NCBI GenBank assembly: GCA_903898215.1
Contig: CAIUEQ010000290.1
Span: 1-31,335, forward strand
DNA: 31,335 nucleotides
Source: an uncultured Bacteroidota bacterium
GTDB taxonomy: Bacteria > Bacteroidota > Bacteroidia > UKL13-3
Direction of reading: 5' to 3'
Shown: positions 26,132 through 31,335 of the stretch, piece by piece
Numbering within the stretch: the stretch's first letter is position 1
Layout of the letters: each line of letters begins with the position of its first letter
The notes under the pieces: generated by a model
What the model was told of the DNA's origin: nothing
Seen by the model: the letters and a program-made list of their open reading frames with translations, nothing else
The model's database searches: none
Position numbers and translations under genes: made by a program

Positions 26132-27082
26132 TTATTTCCTTTTCAACACTCTCATCACCGCATCAACAACATCTGGTGTATCGAGGTGATATTTTTTCAT
26201 CAACTCATCAGGAGTTCCACTTTCACCAAACGAATCATTTACCGCAACCATTTCTACCGGAGTTGGAAAATTGCGAGCAAGTAATTGGCAAATACTGTCG
26301 CCTAATCCACCATTCATTTGATGCTCCTCAGCAGTTACCACACAACGTGTTTTGCGAACAGAATCCATCACAGCTTTTTCGTCAAGCGGTTTGATGGTAT
26401 GAATATTTATAATTTCGGCACTGATACCATTTGCTGCTAAAATATGTCCAGCTTCGATGGCTTTCCAAACTAAATGTCCGGTTGCAAAAATTGATACATC
26501 TGTACCTTCGTTTATCATCAAAGCTTTTCCAATTTGAAAAGAATTTGCATCAGTAAAATTAGCTACAGCAGGACGACCAAAACGTAAATAAACCGGACCA
26601 ACATGATTGGCAATTGCAATGGTTGCGGCTTTTGTTTGGTTATAATCGCATGGATTTATCACGGTCATATTTGGCAACATTTTCATCAACCCAATATCTT
26701 CCAATATTTGATGTGTTGCACCATCTTCACCCAAAGTTAAACCTGCATGTGAAGCACATATTTTTACATTCTTATTTGAGTAAGCAACACTCTGACGAAT
26801 TTGATCGTAAACTCTTCCGGTAGAAAAATTTGCGAACGTTCCTGTAAAAGGAATTTTCCCTCCAATGGTTAACCCTGCAGCAACACCAATCATATTTGCT
26901 TCTGCAATTCCAACTTGAAAAAAACGCTCGGGAAAATCTTTCTGAAACGCATCCATTTTTAACGAACCAATTAAGTCGGCACATAAGGCAACAACATTTG
27001 GATTTGATTTTCCAAGTTCATGTAATCCTGCACCAAATCCTGAACGTGTGTCTTTAATGTTTTGTACTTCGTATGTTTTCAT
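26132..27082 (-). CDS. Transketolase, C-terminal half subunit
   Basis: A 316-residue pyrimidine-binding and C-terminal part of a two-gene transketolase, which moves two-carbon units between sugar phosphates in the pentose phosphate pathway. The TPP-activating glutamate is E61 in QVGIAEANMIGVAAG. Other family marks are TFANFSTGR (82-90), SHAGLTLGEDGATHQ (111-125), VYLRFGRP, and a C-terminal domain with TAEEHQMNGGLGD and NDSFGESGTPDELM. It would pair with the N-terminal half encoded at 28626-29474. Split transketolases are common in Bacteroidota and archaea, so this is not a frameshift. The related 1-deoxyxylulose-5-phosphate synthase is excluded because that enzyme is a single chain with a different C-terminus. 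Confidence 0.92.
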   Translation of the reverse strand: MKTYEVQNIKDTRSGFGAGLHELGKSNPNVVALCADLIGSLKMDAFQKDFPERFFQVGIAEANMIGVAAGLTIGGKIPFTGTFANFSTGRVYDQIRQSVAYSNKNVKICASHAGLTLGEDGATHQILEDIGLMKMLPNMTVINPCDYNQTKAATIAIANHVGPVYLRFGRPAVANFTDANSFQIGKALMINEGTDVSIFATGHLVWKAIEAGHILAANGISAEIINIHTIKPLDEKAVMDSVRKTRCVVTAEEHQMNGGLGDSICQLLARNFPTPVEMVAVNDSFGESGTPDELMKKYHLDTPDVVDAVMRVLKRK

Positions 27083-27142
27083 TTTTTATTTTATTTTCAT
27101 TTTCTAAATTTCCCTGAACCTATTAACCAATAACTCAATAAC

Positions 27143-27160
27143 TCCCGATAGCTATCGGGA
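27143..27160. repeat. Perfect 18-bp palindrome
   Basis: TCCCGATAGCTATCGGGA is a perfect palindrome located 4 bases beyond the stop codon of the VWA gene. It lacks a T run on either side, so it is a weak terminator at best. It resembles intergenic palindromes I associate with many Bacteroidota genomes. Confidence 0.9.
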
Positions 27161-27164
27161 TCAC

Positions 27165-28520
27165 TTAATTCAAAGTAATATTTGTTGCCGAACCTGATGA
27201 AATTTTAAATTCTCTTTCAAAAGTATTGTTTGATCGATAAGCGCCTTTTGCTCGATAGATAATTTTATAATTTCCGGGCTGAATCACTAAATTATGTGAA
27301 CGATTTTCGACCGAAAGTTTGCACACCCAAACCAATTCGTTTCTGTTCATCTGATAAATATCAGCATAATATGATTGCGCAATTGCGGTAACAATTAATT
27401 TGCCTGGTTGGGGAATTTCTACTGTTGCAGTATAACTCTGTTTTACTTCCACACCTTTTTGATAGATGCGTGGAAGTGATAATATTTCAAGATCATATTT
27501 TCCCACAAGATATTTTTCAACTTCATTTGCGTCTTGAACTTCCAAAGTTTTCGAACTGTTTTGCTGACGTACAATAAATTGCAATTGGCTATAATTTGTT
27601 TGTCCTAAAACTTTTAATTGCAACATCCCTTGAGGTGCATCAACTCCTATGATGGTATGCTTTCCTGGTGTGATCTCAATATTTTCTTTAACAACCGGAG
27701 GTAATGTATGCACCACCATTTTATACTTATATATTGGATCTAATGGTAAGGTGTCAGGATTTCCTTTTTCGTTAATGGTATGAATATAATTGTAAATCAA
27801 TTGCCCTGAATGCATATCATAAAAACTCATGTTCACATTTGATTCTGTTGGCTTACTATAAACATCTAAAAGATTAACCTGTGCAGTTGTATTGTTCAAT
27901 GCCTGACTAATCACCACATTCAACACATTATCAAATGCTGCTTCGGTGTTAGCATCGTAATATCTTCCCACACATTCAAATGCTTTTCTAAATTCATCAG
28001 TACCACCTAATCCAATAATAAATGGACGAAGTATCACTCCACTGCTTTGTAATGATTCGGAAACAGCACAAGGATCTCCATCGCATTCTTCAATTCCATC
28101 TGTAATTAAAACAATCACATTTCTTACACCGGGCTCCTTTGGAAAATCGTAACCTGATTGTTGCAACGAATAAGCGATAAGTGTTGTTCCTTTCGGATTG
28201 ATAGTAGCAACACGTTTTTTTATTTCATCATAATTATTTTGTTTGAAGGGCACTTCCAATCGAGTATCATGGCAATCTCTTCGTCCGGGAGGACTTGTAT
28301 GCCCATAAACCCTCAATGCAACCTCAATACCTTTTGCAGTTCGTAAGCTGTCCATCAATTTTGTGAGCATCCGTTTAGCAACTACAATACGGGTTTCTTT
28401 ATCCATCGTTGCATACATACTTCCTGATGCGTCAAGTAAAAATAAAATTCTAGTTTTTACTTTTTCCTGTGCATGAAGTTGTGAGGAGAAGAATAAAATA
28501 ATTAAAAATATTTTTACCAC
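27165..28520 (-). CDS. Secreted von Willebrand factor A domain protein
   Basis: About 451 residues from a GTG at 28520. Residues 1-18 form a signal peptide (KIFLIILFFSSQLHAQ). Residues about 20-215 are a VWA domain with an intact metal-ion-dependent adhesion motif DASGS (30-34), then LRVYGH, the conserved DCHDTRLEVPF segment, and VIVLITDGIEECDGDPC. The remaining 230 or so residues are beta-rich Ig-like modules without a membrane anchor or sorting domain. The protein is periplasmic or secreted and probably binds another protein in a Mg-dependent way. The frame stays open upstream, with an ATG at 28601, but those 27 extra residues are encoded within a degenerate repeat and would give an unusually long signal-peptide N-region, so GTG is preferred. 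It lies between the two transketolase halves. Confidence 0.83.
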   Translation of the reverse strand: MVKIFLIILFFSSQLHAQEKVKTRILFLLDASGSMYATMDKETRIVVAKRMLTKLMDSLRTAKGIEVALRVYGHTSPPGRRDCHDTRLEVPFKQNNYDEIKKRVATINPKGTTLIAYSLQQSGYDFPKEPGVRNVIVLITDGIEECDGDPCAVSESLQSSGVILRPFIIGLGGTDEFRKAFECVGRYYDANTEAAFDNVLNVVISQALNNTTAQVNLLDVYSKPTESNVNMSFYDMHSGQLIYNYIHTINEKGNPDTLPLDPIYKYKMVVHTLPPVVKENIEITPGKHTIIGVDAPQGMLQLKVLGQTNYSQLQFIVRQQNSSKTLEVQDANEVEKYLVGKYDLEILSLPRIYQKGVEVKQSYTATVEIPQPGKLIVTAIAQSYYADIYQMNRNELVWVCKLSVENRSHNLVIQPGNYKIIYRAKGAYRSNNTFEREFKISSGSATNITLN

Positions 28521-28551
28521 AGAGCGTACAAAGAAAAAAGAGAAACACTGT

Positions 28552-28617
28552 AAACTTTTGTGTGCTCTTTGTGAAACTTTTGTACTCAGTGTGTGAAACA
28601 TTTTATGTGTCAACTTT
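28552..28617. repeat. Degenerate 22-bp direct repeats at the VWA gene 5' end
   Basis: Three consecutive related units lie at 28552-28573, 28574-28595 and about 28596-28617. Each starts AAAC and is rich in TTTTGTG-type words. The same style of sequence (ACCACAGAGCG) appears again at 28516-28526. It looks like the GTG/CACAGAG-rich intergenic repeats common in some environmental genomes, running into the possible N-terminus of the VWA gene. Confidence 0.65.
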
Positions 28618-28625
28618 TTTCTTAA

Positions 28626-29474
28626 TTAATAATCAACCAAGGTTGAAGGTAATTGTTGAAGTGCACTTTCAAGTTCAGCATCACTTGGTGAAATGCCATG
28701 CCATTTGTGTGACCCAACCATAAAGTCGATAGGAAATCCCATCTCTGTTTTCATAATAATAAAAATTGGTTTCCCTTTTCCTGTCATCGATTTTGCTTTT
28801 GCCATTGTATCAACAATACTTTGCAAATCATTCCCATTCATGTTCAAAATTTCCCAACCAAACGCTCTCACTTTTGCCTCAATATTTTTTCCGTCAATTC
28901 CGGCAACATCGTTTGTTGAACCGTCAATTTGCTGACCGTTGCTATCAATTGTTACAATTAAATTATCAATTTTATGATGTGCTGCAAACATCAACGCTTC
29001 CCAGTTTTGACCTTCTTCAATTTCACCATCACCCATTAAGGCGTATACAATTTTATCATCATTATTTAATTTTTTTGTAAGCGCAGCACCTGCCGCAACT
29101 GATAATCCTTGTCCAAGAGAACCTGATGCAATTCGCACACCCGGAAGATGTTCGGCAGTTGTTGGATGACCTTGTAAGCGAGTATTTAATTTTCGGAAAG
29201 TTTTTAATTCATCCACAGGAAAGTATCCTGATCGGGCAAGAACACTATAAAAAACCGGAGAAATATGTCCATTCGATAAAAAGAAAACATCCTCTCCTAC
29301 ACCATCCATTTTAAAACTTCTGTCGTGATGCATTACCTCAAAATATAATGCAGTTAAAAAATCGGCACAACCTAATGAACCACCAGGATGACCGGATTTA
29401 CAACCGTGAACCATTCTTAAAGTATCTCTGCGAATTTGTGAAGCAAGTTGTGTTAACTCTTGAATATTTGCCAT
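28626..29474 (-). CDS. Transketolase, N-terminal half subunit
   Basis: A 282-residue thiamine-diphosphate-binding half of transketolase, cytoplasmic. Visible marks are SGHPGGSLG (27-35) with H29, the SNGHISPVFYS segment (67-77), GSLGQGLSVAAG (118-129), and the TPP/Mg motif GDGEIEEGQNWEA (148-160) followed by NLIVTIDSNGQQ. The length is standard for the split form. Its partner half is encoded about 1.5 kb downstream on the same strand, with a VWA gene in between. The ATG at 29474 is the natural start, and a -7-like box lies 34 bases upstream. Together the two halves should form a working enzyme linking glycolytic and pentose intermediates. Confidence 0.93.
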   Translation of the reverse strand: MANIQELTQLASQIRRDTLRMVHGCKSGHPGGSLGCADFLTALYFEVMHHDRSFKMDGVGEDVFFLSNGHISPVFYSVLARSGYFPVDELKTFRKLNTRLQGHPTTAEHLPGVRIASGSLGQGLSVAAGAALTKKLNNDDKIVYALMGDGEIEEGQNWEALMFAAHHKIDNLIVTIDSNGQQIDGSTNDVAGIDGKNIEAKVRAFGWEILNMNGNDLQSIVDTMAKAKSMTGKGKPIFIIMKTEMGFPIDFMVGSHKWHGISPSDAELESALQQLPSTLVDY

Positions 29475-29507
29475 GATGAAAATTAATTACAATAAAACTA
29501 TAAGGCT

Positions 29508-29515
29508 CAAATGTA
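29508..29515 (-). promoter_or_regulatory. -7 box for the transketolase gene cluster
   Basis: TACATTTG on the - strand (29515-29508) matches TAnnTTTG exactly. A start near 29501 gives a leader of about 27 bases before the ATG at 29474. No good TTTG is seen at the -33 position, so confidence is moderate. Confidence 0.42.
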
Positions 29516-29576
29516 AAAATTACGGGAAATTTATATGACTTTTGTTTCCCACATTTTCAGGATAAAAACCCGACAC

Positions 29577-31124
29577 ATGAAGAAAACGATTGAAATCTCT
29601 TTACTCCCCGAGCAATGCGTAGATGAAAATATTGCCGCAACTTATATTTCACGAAATATCGGCTCTACTGAAATATCTGGAATAAAAATATTACGTAAAT
29701 CGCTTGACGCAAGAAGAAAACCTATCAGATATAATTTACAAGTTGACGTATATTTTAACGAAACCCCACCAAAAGATCATTTCGATTTTGACTTTAAGGA
29801 TGTGCGCAATTCTCCTCATGCTGTAATTATTGGTGCCGGTCCTGCTGGATTATTTGCAGCGTTAAAATTGCTTGAACAAGGAATAAAACCCATCATTTTT
29901 GAAAGAGGAAAAGATGTAAGAGAACGCAGAAGAGATCTTGCAAAAATTAATCGCGAGAATACTGTAAATCCTGAATCAAATTATTGCTTTGGGGAAGGTG
30001 GTGCAGGAACTTTTAGTGATGGAAAGTTATATACCCGTTCCACAAAACGTGGTGATGTAAATCGTATTTTACGATTGCTGGTAAAACATGGTGCCGATGA
30101 AAAAATTTTATATGAAGCACATCCGCATATCGGAACAAATAAATTACCGCAAATCATTACAAACATTCGTGAAACAATTTTACAATATGGTGGCGAAGTA
30201 CATTTCAATTCAAAACTTACCGATATTGGAATTGAAAACAATAAAATAAAATCGGTAGAGATCAACTCAATCAACAAACTTCAAACTTCAAAACTCATTC
30301 TCGCAACCGGCCATTCTGCGCGTGATATTTTTGAATTGCTCGACCGGAAAAATATTTTAATCGAAGCCAAACCATTTGCACTCGGAGTTCGAATTGAACA
30401 TCCTCAAAGTTTAATTGATTCAATACAATATAAGTGCGATTCGCGTGGAGATTATTTACCTCCTGCTAGTTATTCGATGGTGAATCAATCATTGGGAAGA
30501 GGTGTGTTTTCATTTTGTATGTGCCCGGGTGGAATCATTGCTCCCGCAGCAACTGCGCCCGGAGAAATTGTAGTGAATGGATGGAGTCCATCAAAGCGAA
30601 ACAACAAATTTGCGAACTCCGGTTTGGTGGTTACAATTGAACAAAAAGATTTCAAAATATTTGAAAAACATGGTGCGCTTGCCGCGATGAAATTTCAAAG
30701 CATGGTGGAACAAAATGCGTTTACTGTTTCAAAAAGTTTAGCTGCACCTTCGCAACGTGTGATGGATTTTTTAAATAAAAAAGTTTCTACAACATTGCCT
30801 GATTGTTCTTATCAACCCGGAATTATCTCTTCCTCTTTAGATGAAGTGTTACCTGATTTTATAGCAGCATCTTTGCGTGATGCGCTGAATGTTTTTGGGA
30901 AAAAGATGAAAGGTTATTTAACAAATGAAGCGGTGATGGTTGCCACCGAATCCCGCACTTCATCACCTGTTCGTATACCTCGTGATAAAGAAAATTTACA
31001 ACATCCACAAATTATCGGACTCTATCCTTGCGGTGAAGGTGCAGGTTATGCGGGCGGTATTATCTCAGCGGCTATTGATGGGGAGCAATGTGCCTTGAAA
31101 ATCGGAGTACTACTGATAAAGTAA
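29577..31124 (+). CDS. FAD-dependent dehydrogenase (COG2509-like)
   Basis: About 515 residues. An N-terminal domain of about 75 residues precedes a Rossmann FAD-binding motif HAVIIGAGPAGLFAALKLLE (81-100) and the following acidic strand end IIFERGKDVRERRRD. Further marks are the GGAGTFSDGKLYTR segment, ATGHSARD, GVRIEHPQ, the cysteine pair in FSFCMCPGG, and the C-terminal YPCGEGAGYAGGI that closes the FAD site. This arrangement fits the uncharacterised FAD-dependent dehydrogenase family often seen next to folate or RNA-modification genes. The physiological substrate is not known to me. The start at 29577 is preferred to 29535 because the extra 14 residues do not fit the family N-terminus (MKKTIEISLLPEQ). 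It is a single gene, divergent from transketolase. Confidence 0.87.
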   Translation: MKKTIEISLLPEQCVDENIAATYISRNIGSTEISGIKILRKSLDARRKPIRYNLQVDVYFNETPPKDHFDFDFKDVRNSPHAVIIGAGPAGLFAALKLLEQGIKPIIFERGKDVRERRRDLAKINRENTVNPESNYCFGEGGAGTFSDGKLYTRSTKRGDVNRILRLLVKHGADEKILYEAHPHIGTNKLPQIITNIRETILQYGGEVHFNSKLTDIGIENNKIKSVEINSINKLQTSKLILATGHSARDIFELLDRKNILIEAKPFALGVRIEHPQSLIDSIQYKCDSRGDYLPPASYSMVNQSLGRGVFSFCMCPGGIIAPAATAPGEIVVNGWSPSKRNNKFANSGLVVTIEQKDFKIFEKHGALAAMKFQSMVEQNAFTVSKSLAAPSQRVMDFLNKKVSTTLPDCSYQPGIISSSLDEVLPDFIAASLRDALNVFGKKMKGYLTNEAVMVATESRTSSPVRIPRDKENLQHPQIIGLYPCGEGAGYAGGIISAAIDGEQCALKIGVLLIK

Positions 31125-31245
31125 ATCCAATTAGTAAGGAATTTGTCATTTGGCTTCTAATTCTTCTGCTTAAAAAGTGGTTCGTCCCACATCCGTTAAA
31201 CTTTTCCCAATCTTTAAAAGAACTACAAATCCATTTCTTTTTTTG

Positions 31246-31253
31246 TATTTTTG
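31246..31253 (+). promoter_or_regulatory. -7 box upstream of the isomerase gene
   Basis: TATTTTTG matches TAnnTTTG exactly and lies 17 bases before the ATG at 31271. No clear TTTG is present at -33. Confidence 0.42.
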
Positions 31254-31270
31254 ACAAGCAATAAAATGGT

Positions 31271-31335
31271 ATGACAGAAGAACAGGTAATTTTAGTAAAC
31301 GAAAATGATGAGCCAATTGGTTTGATGCCCAAACT
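31271..31335 (+). CDS. idi: Isopentenyl-diphosphate delta-isomerase, N-terminal fragment
   Basis: Partial gene running off the end of the window; 21 complete residues are visible. The start MTEEQVILVNENDEPIGLMP is very like the N-terminus of type-1 isopentenyl-diphosphate isomerases, in which the VDENDxEIG-like strand opens the Nudix-type fold. The enzyme interconverts isopentenyl and dimethylallyl diphosphate for isoprenoid synthesis. Other Nudix proteins can share a similar opening, so this rests on a short match. A consensus-like -7 box lies just upstream. Confidence 0.72.
   Translation, partial: MTEEQVILVNENDEPIGLMPK

Noticed and set aside
28693..29080. Overlapping + strand open frames of 80-104 codons opposite the transketolase N-half
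   Set aside because: They are antisense to a strongly conserved gene and show no protein-like pattern.
26132..29474. The two transketolase pieces as one gene broken by mutation
   Set aside because: Each half has its own start, stop and complete domain set at the normal lengths of the split form, which is common in this phylum.

Overview
The window looks like chromosome of an AT-rich Bacteroidota bacterium, probably near Chitinophagales or Sphingobacteriales (an inference). The supporting signs are five secreted proteins with type IX secretion (T9SS) C-terminal sorting domains, a TonB-dependent receptor with a carboxypeptidase-regulatory-like N-terminus, a split two-gene transketolase, a long RelA/SpoT protein, and promoter-like sites matching the Bacteroidota TTTG / TAnnTTTG pattern. 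There is no phage, IS element, plasmid gene or CRISPR array. The coding layout is compact, with clear hairpin terminators between convergent genes.

Layout. 1-260: 3' end of purA. 537-4710: five tightly spaced genes on the + strand (dicluster ferredoxin, fused gamma-alpha and beta subunits of a 2-oxoacid:ferredoxin oxidoreductase, a hemerythrin-like protein, a secreted heavy-metal-associated domain protein). 4731-6624: a two-gene unit with its own promoter-like site (thioredoxin-fold T9SS cargo and a predicted outer-membrane barrel). 6642-16108: three - strand surface genes (a 1677-residue protein with eight fibronectin-III-like repeats, a 437-residue relative of its N-terminus, a TonB-dependent receptor). 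16321-16671: a divergent mini-gene encoding a secreted, free-standing plug-like domain. 16742-18323: trigger factor and tRNA-Leu(UAG) on the - strand. 18366-20594: bifunctional (p)ppGpp synthetase/hydrolase. 20673-24634: an Omp28-like T9SS protein, a small T9SS protein and an unknown lipoprotein. 24679-29515: class-III aminotransferase with a 56-codon gene upstream, then the two transketolase halves separated by a secreted von Willebrand A protein. 29577-31124: FAD-dependent dehydrogenase. 31271-31335: start of an isopentenyl-diphosphate isomerase gene.

How the genes fit together. Much of the window is housekeeping: purine synthesis, 2-oxoacid oxidation, protein folding, stringent response, pentose phosphate and isoprenoid metabolism. 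It is interleaved with envelope genes. The oxidoreductase cluster pairs an iron-sulfur enzyme family that is typically oxygen-sensitive with a hemerythrin-like diiron protein and a CxxC metal-binding protein, which suggests a link to oxygen or metal handling. I did not find a clearly new biological system. The best candidates for follow-up are the stand-alone plug-like protein opposite the TonB receptor, the FN3-like array with exactly one cysteine per repeat, the hairpin just before trigger factor, and the VWA gene between the transketolase halves with degenerate repeats at its 5' end. No stretch over 300 bases lacks a gene; the longest gap, 261-536, holds nothing I can name.
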